Origin: Adiantum capillus-veneris
Lineage: Eukaryota > Streptophyta > Polypodiopsida > Polypodiales > Pteridaceae
Assembly (NCBI GenBank): GCA_014529385.2
Contig: CM043953.1
Coordinates: 71,279,372 to 71,343,371, forward strand
Length of the DNA stretch: 64,000 nucleotides
Direction: 5' to 3'
Under the pieces are notes generated by a model. It was not told the DNA's origin and made no database searches. It saw only the letters and a list, made by a program, of their open reading frames with translations. Of this stretch, positions 32,760-43,373 are shown one piece after another. Both the position numbers and the translations under genes were made by a program. Every line of letters begins with the position of its first letter. Position 1 is the stretch's first letter.

Positions 32760-35700
32760 TTGAACACAACCGATCAGGAGATAGAGAGTTTTCATCCAGT
32801 CATACAGAGGTCTTACGGAAGAGATGAGGATTACAATGAATTTTGGAAACAAGTGAGAGAGGCAAACTTTGCAAACGAGCTAAGTTGCCAAGCTAATCAG
32901 ACAAATTGGGAAAAGGACATCAGGAATCCTCCCATAGTGGAATTTGAGGCAGGATCTCAAGTGGACTTGGATCTGCAATCTTACTGGGGAGATGGGGGCT
33001 CTGTTAGAACAATGGAGAGCAAACCTCACTCACTGAATACCTTACCTTCATACTTAGGAGAGTATGAAGCAAAATCCGAGACTAGAGCACTTCCCTCACG
33101 AAGAATCTCATCAGAAAAAGTCATGGACTGGCAAGGATTGATAGAGATCTTGTCAACACCAGTGACATGCACTATCACTCTAGCTGAGCTTTTGAGGCTA
33201 AGACCACATATGTGGACCACTGTAGGAAAATGCTTGGAGAAATTTGGGATAAAAGACCCAAGATCGAGACTGCAAGAGGGTATACAAGAGCTGAGTAAAC
33301 CACAAAAGAACGCTAAGCCTGTACCCTTAAACAAGGTCGGAGAGTATTGCGAAGGTGAAGAGGGGAATACAACCTTACCAGTTGAATTCCAAGGAGTGAA
33401 CACGATGGCAATACTAGACAGCGGAGCTGGGATAGCCATTGCTACAAAAGAAATCTGGAAAAAATGGGGGAAACCAGCAATAAGGAAGACTAGGTTGAAA
33501 CTCCAATTAGCAGATGGACACATGGAGAAACCTATGGGGTTATTAGAGAAAGTCGTAGTGACTTCTTGCGGCATTGAATACGAACATACTTTTGCTATTG
33601 TTGATTTTGGCAAGGAGAATAACTATGATATCATATGGGGAAGACCATTCATGAGACAGTTGAAAATGGTCCAAGATTGGGGCTACGATCACATATACCT
33701 GAGAAATATGGAAACCACTACACGTGTGAACCTGAGAGACCATAGCTACAAAGATGTGAACCGAACACCGGTAGAGGAGTTTGATTCAGCTACTTTGGCG
33801 GGATCCGAATTTCCAGCTTGGTTAGGTAAGCCCAAGGAGTTATGGATGTGTGGAGCCTCGAAATGTGGAAGTCTGAGGCGAGAAGAATATGTTTTAGAAA
33901 GGGCTATCGAAGACGAAACTTATATAGGAGAACCCTTTCCAGAGGACACACTTGAACCATTAGAATGGACACACATTCTAGCAACCCTAGATGTTTGTGC
34001 AATTCCGGATGGTCCCACAACGAAATTTTGCGACAAGGACGGGTACGACGTGGTTCCGTACTTCATGTTGAGAACTGTACTCGAAAAAGAAACTGAAAAG
34101 AACAATACACTGGAAAAGGAAGATGAAGAGGAGGTGTTTCACGACATTCCCGATCATCCTGAGTGGGGAAATGAAGCAGACAACGAGTCAACGGACAATT
34201 CAAGCAGAAACGAAGAAACTATAACGGATGTCCGATTTTATGATTTTCCGAACCAAACTAAACAACGCCAGAAACGCTATAGAGCAAAGAGAAAAACAAA
34301 GGGGGTTAGAACCAATCCTATGCCTAGAATAAGAGAAAAAAATCAATTCCTAATGCTAGTAAAGGCGGAAGATTGTGTTAAGGACAAGATTTCTGGAAGA
34401 ATGAGAGGCAATGATCAAAAGAGCTTACGAAAAGACAAAAGAGGCTCAAGAAATCAAGTTCAAAGGAATGGAACAAAAACAGAAACAGAAAAATCAGAAA
34501 AGAACAAGCGCAACAGAGAACACACGGAGTCCAAGTTAGAACGTAGAAACAAGTACAGAGAGCTCAAGAAAACTCTGAAAGAAGTTTGGACGACAGAATT
34601 TGAGAGTGGAGAGGACGAAAACGCCAAAATCAAGGAAAACATGGATGTTCTCTCTCACTATAGGAAATTCACAATAGAGGATAGGAAGGTGGTATTAACC
34701 CAACCTATTCGAGAGAGAAGGGAGAACGAATCTTATGACGGACCGGAGGATGCAAAAAAAGTTGATTTAGCAGCTCCAGGTGAGACAGCTAGACCGGTGT
34801 ACATAGCCACAGATTTGTCGCCAGGCGAGGAAGAGAGACTTTTGAGTCTTCTCAGAGAGTATAGGGATGTGTTTGCATGGTCTTATAAGGATTTAAAGGG
34901 AGTTGACCCATTGATATGCCAACACACAATCCCACTGAAACAAGACGCAAAGCCTAGTAGACAGAGACCATACACATATAATGATTTATTTGCTAAGCGA
35001 ATCAAAGAAGAGATAGATAAGCTAATGGAAGCTGAATTCATATACGAGATTGAACACACCGATTGGGTATCTCCGATTGTGGTAGTACCCAAGAAGAACG
35101 GAAAACTCCGAGTGTGTGTCAACTTAAAGAAAGTGAATGCTGCAACAATCAGGGACAATTATCCCTTGCCGATAACTGATCATGTTCTAGAGCGTGTATC
35201 AGGGAAAACAACATACTCCTTTCTTGATGGTTTTTCAGGATATAACCAGCTAGCCATAGCACTGGAAGATCAACATAAAACAGCTTTTGCAACGGAATGG
35301 GGAATTTATGCTTATCGGGTTATGCCTTTTGGTCTAACCAATGCTCCCGCAACCTTCCAGAGGCTGATGACGCATGCTTTCAAAGAACACTTAAGGTTGT
35401 TTCTAGAAATATACATGGATGACTTATGTGTACATTCTCTTCTGAGAGATGAGCATCTAGAACACCTAAGAAAAGTATTTGAGAAATGTAGGACATATCG
35501 CATATGTCTCAATCCTGAGAAATGTGTGTTTATGGTCCGACAGGGCAAAATTCTGGGACATATTGTCTCACAAAACGGAATATCCACGGATTTAGAGAAG
35601 ATAAAATTTATAGTGGATATGCCTAGACCAACCAATGCGAAACAAGTACAGAGCTTTATGGGACATTGCGGATATTATAGACGATTCATTTACATGTACG

Positions 35701-36678
35701 CTATAATAGGCCAACCACTTTACAGGCTAATAGTGAACTTTGAATGGACAGAGGAGTGTGAGGAATCGTTGAAGAAATTGAAAGAGGCACTCATTACTGC
35801 TCCAGTCTTGAAATCACCAGATTGGGAGAAGATATTCCATGTGCATATAGATGCTTCGGCATATGCAATAGGATGCATTCTGGCTCAGCCAGAAGAAGGA
35901 AACATGGATTTTCCTATCTGTTACACCAGTCGACAGCTCAACAATGCAGAGAAGAATTACACCACAACAGAGCGGAAAGCATTAAGAATGATATATGCTG
36001 TGAAGAAATTTCGGCATTATCTTCTAGCCAAAAAGTTTGTGTTTTTTACGGATCACCAAGCCTTGCTCTACCTAGTGAATAAACCATGCAATACTGGGAG
36101 AATAGTGAGATGGTTCATTATCTTACTGGAATTCGACTTCACGGTAGTAGTAAAGAAAGAAAAAACACATCTTAGAGCTGATCATCTTTCGCAATTGACG
36201 AATGGAGAAGACCCTATAGGAGTAGATGACGACATGCTAGACGCGTACTTGTTCAACATAGAAATGATACCGAAGTGGTCTCAAAATGTCGTTAGCCTAT
36301 TAACCTATGGAGGAGAGTTTGATAAAAGAGAATACAACCAGAAACATATTGCTATTCAGCAATCCAAGAATCTTCAATTGGTTGCAGGAAGGTTGTATCA
36401 ATTGGGAAATGATCTTGTTTTACGACTATGCATCAATCCTGAGGAATATAATATATATCTGCGCGAAGCACATGTTCAGGAATGTGCATTTCATTGTTCA
36501 AGAAGGAACACATATAGGAATTTGTTACAATTGGGAGTCTATTGGCCAGGAATGAAAGAAAGTGTACATGAATATGTCACTGTATGTATTGTATGTTCAT
36601 CAAAACCGTCAGCAGAGTATTCGACATTATATCAGATAATGATCGCTCCAGAATGGAGTCAGTATATTGTTGTATATT
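32760..36678 (+). pseudogene. Element C protease, RT and RNase H; integrase truncated
   Basis: Open for over 1300 codons in the frame shifted relative to gag. Protease: MAILDSGAGIAIATK (Asp codon 33417) and YDIIWGRPFM. A long acidic then Lys/Arg-rich linker follows (about 34080-34640). [54 protein letters not shown] and IYMDDLCVHS (35412). RNase H: VHIDASAYAIG, TERKAL, FFTDHQALL and RADHLSQL, key acidic residues present. The integrase starts its zinc region (H-x(3)-C...H, CIVCSS) and then runs into LTR sequence at 36679, ending 36695. No second RNase H is seen. RT looks catalytically sound, but without an integrase core the copy cannot integrate unaided. Confidence 0.9.
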
Positions 36679-36691
36679 GCCGTGACTGTGT

Positions 36692-36744
<53 letters not shown>

Positions 36745-37367
36745 TTATCTACTTGCTACGCGAGCCACGGAGCCGCCATTGGAGAAGCGACACCGCCATT
36801 GTGTTAGCAACGGCGAGAGCTACACACAGATACCAAGAGTGCGCGCTATCGGCTTCTATGTGTGGTAAGTTCCTACGAGCTTCGGTGTGAGTTTTCTTCC
36901 AACTCGTGTGTCGGAATGGAGCGTGCAGCATATCTATAGAACCACAACGAGTAGAGCTACGCATTAGTACCATCGGGGTCAAGTTTCGGTCACCTATATT
37001 TTCGGCCTGTCTTCATACGCGTTTACCGCACGGAGTGATTATAGGTTGATTTTGCAGTTCAAGTCTTTAGGGTGTTGTTCTTACCTAGTGTATAGACTTC
37101 CCCTTGAGTTTGAGATCGATTCAATGATTTTAGATCCTGTTTCGTATAGCATTCGTTCGTAGTACGGATTTCAGTCACTTGCGTATTTTAGAACTTAGAT
37201 TTGATTTCCTTAGTAGTGATTGTCATTAGAAGGTCGAGTAGGTGATTTGACACCCACCTAGTTGTTTCCATGCGCCTGCGGGTCAAGCTCCGTCCTCGTC
37301 TAACAAATTCTGTTGTTGGTTGAGTTCTCGCTATTTAGCTTCCGCTAGCGGCGTAACCGCCTTAACA
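36679..37367 (+). repeat. Element C 3' LTR, 5'-truncated
   Basis: Corresponds to 18661-19358. The join to pol falls at GCCGTGACTGTGT; the first 276 bp of the LTR, the polypurine tract and the integrase core are missing, so one deletion removed them. (GA)n at 36694-36742. Confidence 0.9.
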
Positions 37368-37372
37368 AGAGG

Positions 37373-38335
37373 GATAAAGACTTTTGAGTTGAAAAGAGAC
37401 ATGCTGATTTTTTCAAAGAACACATGTCAAAAGAAGCCATGGTTGAGGATTTTTTGAGAATTTGATATTCAGGAGGACCCAGCTGACATGTGCAGAACCT
37501 CCAGTTTCAACAGCCACCTTACCTGCTCTTAAATGCTGGTCAAGGCCTTATCCCCATGTGTCACAATCAGAAAAATCAGCATTTACCCTCCCCTCTCACA
37601 TCACTCTAGAGAATATCTTGATGGTGACATATCAGGTGACCTCAATCTGTTGACCACCCTAAGCAAAAAGTAACCCCAATCAGCGGATTTAAGCATGTTT
37701 ATCCCTAATCCTAAACCCTCTCAGAAACCTATATAAGGAGGCCTTCTCTCACTCAAAACCAGCACTTCACCCACTTCACCAAGCAACGAAGCTATGACGA
37801 CATTGCTCACAACGAGGAGCTATGGATGGAGCTCTACTCTCTCTCCCTCTCTCTCTCTCCCTCTAGTATGCTACATTACTAGCCCTAAAACCTAAATAAG
37901 GAGTCTTCTCTCATGCTCCATGGCCACCATCTTCGCCATCATTCTCTAAGGTATTGATGTGTTGCTAGTAGGATCATACCTACTTGCTGGGTTGATTGTT
38001 TTTGACAAGGGATTATGCCATCCTTGGCTTGCTTCTCTATATCCTTGTTATGTATGATCAGATGCCGTTGTATTGTTAAGCTGATGTCTTGTGTATATAT
38101 ATGTTACATAAGGTCCCTAAGCTTCGTTTCTATGTGTTTTGCCATATGTTTTGATGCCATCATAATGCCAGAAGTCTCACTTGCCTATGTGCACTATGTG
38201 TGAGGTCCCTAAACCTCTTAATTTAGGGTGGTGCCCCCTTTGTTTTGTTCTTTGCTTGTTTGCATGAGGCGTGGTTTGTGGAGTGTGCACGAGTACAGAG
38301 GCCACCCGATTGCACTGCTCTTTTTCCCGCTATCA
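37373..38335 (+). repeat. Element E 5' LTR, second part
   Basis: Continues the LTR interrupted at 18384. The first part, GATAAAGACTTTTGAGTTG..., is repeated at 43336-43373 in the 3' LTR. Ends CCGCTATCA before the primer site. A TATA box lies at 37730 and a CT-rich tract at 37840-37866. Confidence 0.85.
37730..37737 (+). promoter_or_regulatory. TATA box in the E 5' LTR
   Basis: TATATAAG in AACCTATATAAGGAGG, a good plant TATA context. The start of transcription would be near 37760. Insertion of C places the upstream half of the promoter region 19 kb away. Confidence 0.6.
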
Positions 38336-38337
38336 TT

Positions 38338-38355
38338 TTGGTGCCCCCACTGAGG
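38338..38355 (+). other. Element E primer-binding site
   Basis: TTGGTGCCCCCACTGAGG, two to three bases after the LTR end TATCA. Similar to D's site TGGCGCCCCCACGGAGG. Confidence 0.6.
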
Positions 38356-38407
38356 AGGGCTACACAGACCTTCAGTCCACAAGCAATGAAGATGTGCAAT
38401 CTACAAC

Positions 38408-38593
38408 ATGGACGAATGGCGTGAGGAGTTTGCAAATTGGAGAACAGAAGAGGAGGAGGCTTTAGAGGCCTTAAAAGATTTCATCGAGGTCTTGTTACCA
38501 GGTTGCAGTGTCATTGAAATTCAAGAAGTAAGTTCTTCTACATGCCTTGTTCGTGATCGTCGCCAACGAAGGAGAGTAAGAAGAAGAGCTTGA
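38408..38593 (+). CDS. Short E leader ORF, unknown
   Basis: 61 codons from ATG (MDEWREEFANWRTEEEEALEAL), an acidic amphipathic start and a very basic end (RDRRQRRRVRRRA). No relative is seen in D. It may be a real leader peptide or part of a larger degraded frame with the next ORF, which starts 3 bp before its stop in another frame (38590-38805, containing EEPTKRRKITSTPKWPK). Function unknown. Confidence 0.35.
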   Translation: MDEWREEFANWRTEEEEALEALKDFIEVLLPGCSVIEIQEVSSSTCLVRDRRQRRRVRRRA

Positions 38594-38842
38594 TATACCT
38601 CTCCTCTCAACCTATGAGTGCTTCAAAAACCTCCAACGCACACGAGCTTGAAATATTCTACATCAACATACACGAAGGTACTGTGACACACATTAAGGGA
38701 AGAGAAAGCATCACCAGACCTCTCTTTCCTGAGGAGCCGACTAAGAGGAGGAAGATCACCTCTACACCTAAGTGGCCCAAGGCCGCAGCGCGTGCTCAAG
38801 CGTAAGGTAATATTTGGCTTAATCTCATTAATAAGGGATTAC

Positions 38843-39376
38843 ATGACCACTACAGGTAAGAAAAAAGCTAGTGAGCAACCAACTTCAACCTCCAACTTGT
38901 AACCACGACTCTCACCCCTAAATCCTCCTGAAGCAAAGAGGCGAAGGCTTGCCTACAAGATTGCCGCTCGTCTGCGAGTGCTCCCAGTGCACTTTGTGAA
39001 TCCAGACACCACCAATCCCAAGCCAACCTCCTGTCCGCGTGAAGATCACTTTGGATATTGTCCAAAGTGCTTTGGAGACCGTGTGAAAAGCCTCCCTGTC
39101 CTACCTTTGCTGCTAATTTTCAAGAAGTTATCTCAATCTAAGGAAACTATCTTAGTTGATGATGTGCTGCACATTAATGGTGTCACTTTCATTCGTCATG
39201 CTGATTATGGTAATATCATCCAATTGTTGCTTGCTAAAAGGCTCAACATTGTACAAAGTGTTGCCATCACGCCTTACGTCTTCACAGATGCATCAGGAAG
39301 AGTCGAAGTGATCCGAGGTGCTGACCTTCTGTGGCTGATCAGGCTCATTGGTCCCAAGGTGGTGCAACTAAGCTAG
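38843..39376 (+). pseudogene. E leader ORF, Cys-containing basic protein, one stop
   Basis: From ATG 38843 (MTTTGKKKASEQPTSTSNL), a TAA near 38900, then open to 39376. It contains AKRRRLAYKIAARLRVL, a Cys group CPREDHFGYCPKCFG (C-x8-C-x2-C), then hydrophobic segments (SLPVLPLLLIFKKL, IIQLLLAKRLNIV) and a C-terminal VIRGADLLWLIRLIGPKV. No family recognised. It lies directly upstream of the conserved small ORF, so the leader of E is unusually rich in coding sequence. Confidence 0.45.
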
Positions 39377-39392
39377 GCTCTTGTGTGTAAGT

Positions 39393-39620
39393 ATGGATGC
39401 CAATAATGAGAATGATGATCCCCGCATGTTTCCTTTCCATTTTGTGCGTCATATCCGTGTGAATATTTGTATTGATAGAAAAATATTTTATCAGCAAAGA
39501 ATAGCCCTGTTGTTTGGAGCCGAGAGACTTGGGGAAATCTTCCACTCTCCTCATCCTGTCATTCTACCCTTACTAGACTATTACCATTCCTTTGATGTGT
39601 CGATCTTCATCCTATTTTGA
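39393..39620 (+). CDS. Conserved small leader protein of element E
   Basis: 75 codons from ATG 39393 (MDANNENDDPRMFPFHF) to TGA 39618-39620. It corresponds to D's protein at 21848-22066 along its whole length, with start and stop aligned: PFH, R-x-N, RKIFYQQRI, FGAERLGEI, P-x-PVILP, SFDVSIFILF. It is followed after about 90 bp by gag, the same order as in D. No stop or frameshift is present even though the neighbouring gag-protease has one. Unknown family; perhaps RNA-binding or particle-associated, which is only a guess. Confidence 0.7.
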   Translation: MDANNENDDPRMFPFHFVRHIRVNICIDRKIFYQQRIALLFGAERLGEIFHSPHPVILPLLDYYHSFDVSIFILF

Positions 39621-39711
39621 GCTAAGTTGTGCTAAAGCTCCAAATTGTAATTACCATACTCTATTTTAAAATAAATTGGAGCTGTTTGTGTAATTGTTTA
39701 CTCTCTCACTT

Positions 39712-42369
39712 ATGGCCTTCCCTAATTTTTATGGTAAGCCTGGGGAGGTTGCTCCAGACTTTTTGGATAATTTGGAAATGGCCTTTCTGGTATCGGGAAG
39801 GGATGACGAAGCTACTAAGTTAAGGGCCTTTCCTTTAGTCTTGAGGGAAGGTGCAAAATTATGGTGTCAAACTTTGGCACCTGAAGAAAGAAGAGACTGG
39901 GAGTCCTTAAAGATGGCCTTCATCGAAGAATTTCGCCGCCATGAGCCTCCAGAGGAGATATGGAGACAGCTCTTAGAGCTACGCCAAACATCACCCAATG
40001 ACTATAGAAGCTATGAAGGAAAGTTTTCCAACCTGTGGGAGAAATGGTGTGCATCACTAGGTGAAGGAGAAAGGGCGCCAGAATGTCTAAAGAAGGACTG
40101 TTTCCTGGCAGGGCTTTACCCCATCCTTCGAGAAAAGGTAAAAGGTAAATTCCCAGATACCTTTGATAAAGCTATGAATTATGCAAGGGAGAAGGATAGG
40201 AAGTTAAAATTCCAAGCTCAACTACAAGGGGGAATGGAGCCTCCACCGCTAGCTCAACCTATGGCAAGGGTAGTAGCAGGGACAGGAGCAACAGACCAAG
40301 AGTCCTCTCAACAAGAATTACTTCAACAAATCACCAATCAACTAGAGAGCCTGTCCATCAATCTGGTTCAAGGTGTAAGGGATCCCCAGCCAGGAAATGA
40401 ACGAAATAGACAAGAAGGACAAAGGCAAGCACGTGAGTACATTTGCTACAACTGTGGAGAGGTAGGTCACGGCATGTATTATTGCCCCCATCCATGACGC
40501 TATCAAGGAAATGGTAATCAAAGACGGCCTCCTCGCCAGAAAGTCACTCCTCCTCGAGCTAGGCCACTAAATGGGCAAAATGCACACGTGGCTCCACCAA
40601 TCCAAATATTGAGACCCCCTCCTCCACCACCACAAGCACCAGCAGAGATCCCTCCACTACCATCGGGAGGGGAGGACAGGGCTGTCTCTGTCATAAGTCT
40701 TGACAATGGTAAGGATAAAGGGAAAGAAAAAATGGAGGAAGCTGTTGCCATGCCAATAAAGAGAGTTAGGAGACAAAGAACTGATGAAATGGAAGATTCA
40801 GAGCCGGATAAAGGGAATGAGGGTTCCTCCCAAGTGATAGGAGACAAGAAAAGGAAGAGTAGGTCAAGGAGGCACATAGGAGTAGAAGACTTTCCACTTG
40901 GGGTAGGATCCATACCTTACGACCTGGTAGCAGATGTGAGTAAGCAAGGACCAAAGATTTCATGGCAGCAACTCCTCCACCTTTCCCCAAAGATGCGTAG
41001 AACCTGGTCTAAGATGGTCAGCACCAGGAGGGCTAAGGCAAAGTCAGTTGGGTCTATTAGTGCAAGAGGCATGAAGGATATCGTGCCAGTCATTGATGCA
41101 GAGATTAAGACTCAGCGAGTCTCCAATGTGTACGTAGATGGTGGAGCCGAGATTTGTGTTATGACAGAGAAATTAATGCACAGGTTGAGTTTGGAAGTAA
41201 ACGAGCAAACTTCCTTACAAGCTAAGATGGCAAATAATGTAAGGGTGGCTTGTGTGGGAAAGGTTAATGGAGTGAAGGTTTCAGCTTTTGGTGTGGCAAT
41301 CTCAATTGATGCTTATGTGATCCCAACTAAGGGGGAGGGCTATCCGCTAATCCTTGGAAGACCTTGGCTTATGGCTATGAAAGCTAGGCAAGATTGGGAG
41401 ACAGGTTCCCTTGAGTTGCGACCAAATCATAAGGTAGGTGGCAAGCAACAAAAAATTGTGTATGACATGAAGCAGGGTAGACAACAAGACCTAGAGATGG
41501 AGACTTCTATGGATGAATGGAGCACAATCAGTTGCTCTTCATCTGAGGATGAGTCATCTGAGGAGGATGCTAGCTCTTTGGAAGTCATGGGTATAATACT
41601 GCGAAACCCAGAAGGAGAAGGTGGTCAAGACTCTCTAAACAAGGAAGAAGCCACAGGCTTAGAGGAGATGCTAGCTAAGGACCTACTAGAAGAAGAGAGA
41701 GAACCCTATTTGCAGGTACTAAAGAAGCATGCTGGCCTCTTTATAACTGATTACGAGCACATTAAAGGAGTGACGGTAACCCAACACCATATCCAATTAA
41801 AGGAAGGTGCCGTCAACCTTGTTGGTGATGAGGTATTTGCACAAGTTGAAGCTCTAGTAGGTCATGTTTCTGAGTATAAAGAGATGGTTGTGGAGACGTT
41901 TACAGAGGGTTTGGATACAGGTTTGAAAAGTGATCAGGTTTGCTTGGCTATGCAGCAAGTGGAGGCAAATGGCAGGGTCTTGCTATGTTATGTGATGCTA
42001 TGGATACATGTGTTATTGGAGGTTGCTTTACATATATTTTTGTGTCAATGGAGAGGTTTTTTTGAAGTGGACTATACCATGGAGGGTTCTGTAGCAGATG
42101 GTAGGATAGCTGCTTATGATTCAGGTTTCTCAAGTGATGGCAAGTATGCTTATAGTGGACACGAAGGATTATGGATGCAGGGTGACGAAGCTCCGTGCTA
42201 TAAAGAGCTGGAAGGGTGGCCTGTCTATTGGCCTACAAGTGCAAAGGAAGGCTTGGATATACATGTTTTACAGGTTGATGGCAATGAGCAATGCTTTACT
42301 TTTGATCCAGGTGGATTCTACACCATGCGTGGGGGAGCTTTGAGCTTTCCATTTGACCCTGGAGGGTGA
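39712..42369 (+). pseudogene. Element E Gag-protease with unrelated C-terminal extension
   Basis: ATG 39712 (MAFPNFYGKPGEVAPDFLDNL) opens a frame with one TGA at 40495-40497 (CGA in origin). Gag with WCQTLAPEERRDWESLKMAF; CCHC knuckle CYNCGEVGHGMYYC at 40444-40485; a Pro-rich then acidic/basic linker; protease with VDGGAEICVMTEK (Asp codon 41137) and LILGRPWLMAMK. At TQHHIQLKEGA (about 41815), where RT begins in D (HIELKEGAKP), sequence departs and codes for about 180 unrelated residues: a hydrophobic stretch (RVLLCYVMLWIHVLLEVALHIFL), then Gly/Tyr/Asp-rich sequence with FTFDPGG and FPFDPGG. RT, RNase H and integrase are gone. Confidence 0.85.
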
Positions 42370-42571
42370 TGCAGTAGCAGATGCTTTTTTCTCTATCTCT
42401 ATCCTATCTATATAGCCACTATACTATCATTTTTCTTATACAGTCTATAGCTCTATGTTATATAATTCTCTCTATACAGTCATCTTTTACCTAAATAATA
42501 CTATGGTTGTGCATGAATGCTCAATGAGGGGTTGGGCAAAAAAGAGAAGAAAAAAAGAAAAAAAGAGAATG

Positions 42572-42739
42572 CTACCAGTGAAAGCGGATATTGACAATGG
42601 ATGGGGTATGGCTTTCAAGGGTCTAGGAGACCAGTTGTTAGTCATGGATGGATACAATTATTCATCAGAAAGGACTAAACAGGGTGCATCAGCCAAGAAA
42701 GCAGTAACATGGCAAATTCAATTGGTACCAGGTGGGTAA
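42572..42739 (+). pseudogene. Possible captured Kelch/F-box fragment
   Basis: A frame different from the one above encodes LPVKADIDNGWGMAFKGLG then DQLLVMDGYNYSSER and VTWQIQL. This resembles the last Kelch blade of plant SKIP11-type F-box/Kelch proteins (LPxxA...NGWGxAFKxxGxxLxVxGG). Upstream is a pyrimidine-rich stretch ending TATACAG (about 42435-42443), and downstream GGTGGGTAAGTATT, which look like splice acceptor and donor. No F-box or other blades are seen. Recognition is from memory of the family motif, so moderate at best. Confidence 0.4.
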
Positions 42740-42800
42740 GTATTCAAGAGAACCCTATTGTAGCACAACCTACAGCTAGAGGCATCAAATACCTCTAGCT

Positions 42801-42817
42801 TAAGGGGGAGGGCTATA
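42801..42817 (+). other. Element E polypurine tract
   Basis: TAAGGGGGAGGGCTATA directly before the 3' LTR start TGATGCATGG. Confidence 0.8.
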
Positions 42818-43373
42818 TGATGCATGGTTTTTAGGTCCCCTTCTGAAGATACAATAAAGGCACAGTCAGTTGTTGGGGAGATGAGGATACTCTAGTCCAA
42901 GGGATCTCGAAAGAGAAGAAAAATCTACTTCACAAGCACCAAAGAGTAAAAAGTGCCATGGACAGAAGATACGTGGGAACGAGCTCTTATGCATGCCTAC
43001 AACCTATATCTTACAGAATAGCCCATTCTAGGTGTGAATTTCTAGTGAAATTTACACGAGGATGTTTGTGTGGACTCATAGCACAGCATACTCCGTTTTC
43101 ACTTTTTTACCGATAGTAAATATTTTTTACCACAGTAAATATTTTTCACCTACATGGTAAATACAAATCACTTTTTACCTACAGTAACTTTTTTTACCCA
43201 TGGTAAATATTTTTTACTGCACCATAAGTATTTGGTAGGTAACAGTTCACTGTTACTAGAAGCAGTGATTGGACATCAACAATGCAGTTACAGGAGGAGA
43301 AAAGGGAAAAATCTTATGGTAAAGGTGAGTCAACAGGGATAAAGACTTTTGAGTTGAAAAGAGACATGCTGAT
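42818..43373 (+). repeat. Element E 3' LTR, truncated
   Basis: Matches 17864-18384 and then 37373 onward. Stops after GACATGCTGAT, where G-type LTR sequence (CAAGTCGTGGG) starts. About 0.9 kb of LTR is missing. Confidence 0.88.

Larger units (their letters stand above)
18385..37367 (+). mobile_element. Element C: Athila-like gypsy element nested in E's LTR
   Basis: The 5' LTR starts TGTTGAGCCACC (18385) and the 3' LTR remnant ends CCTTAACA (37367). Flanks ACAGG (18380-18384) and AGAGG (37368-37372) are a 5-bp target duplication with one mismatch, and removing C restores E's LTR as seen uninterrupted at 43330-43345. Inside: tRNA-Asp-type primer site, a leader of about 1.5 kb (interrupted by D), a very long gag, and protease-RT-RNase H. 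The integrase core and the first part of the 3' LTR are deleted. Confidence 0.9.
17864..43373 (+). mobile_element. Element E: Gag-protease element without polymerase, host of C and D
   Basis: The 5' LTR starts TGATGCATGG at 17864, is split by C after 18384, and resumes at 37373 to end at 38335. The leader runs to about 39711, Gag-protease spans 39712-42369, a polypurine tract precedes 42818 and the 3' LTR runs 42818-43373 before being cut at the junction with G. RT, RNase H and integrase are absent. It is non-autonomous; element D carries related Gag and protease plus a full pol and belongs to the same broad lineage. Confidence 0.88.

Noticed and set aside
33026-33613. 195-codon minus-strand open frame
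   Set aside because: Lies opposite the intact protease-coding part of C's pol; composition is that of an antisense shadow.
37462-38203. Short ORFs between C and E's primer site
   Set aside because: They fall in E's LTR, whose TATA box and second copy explain the sequence better.
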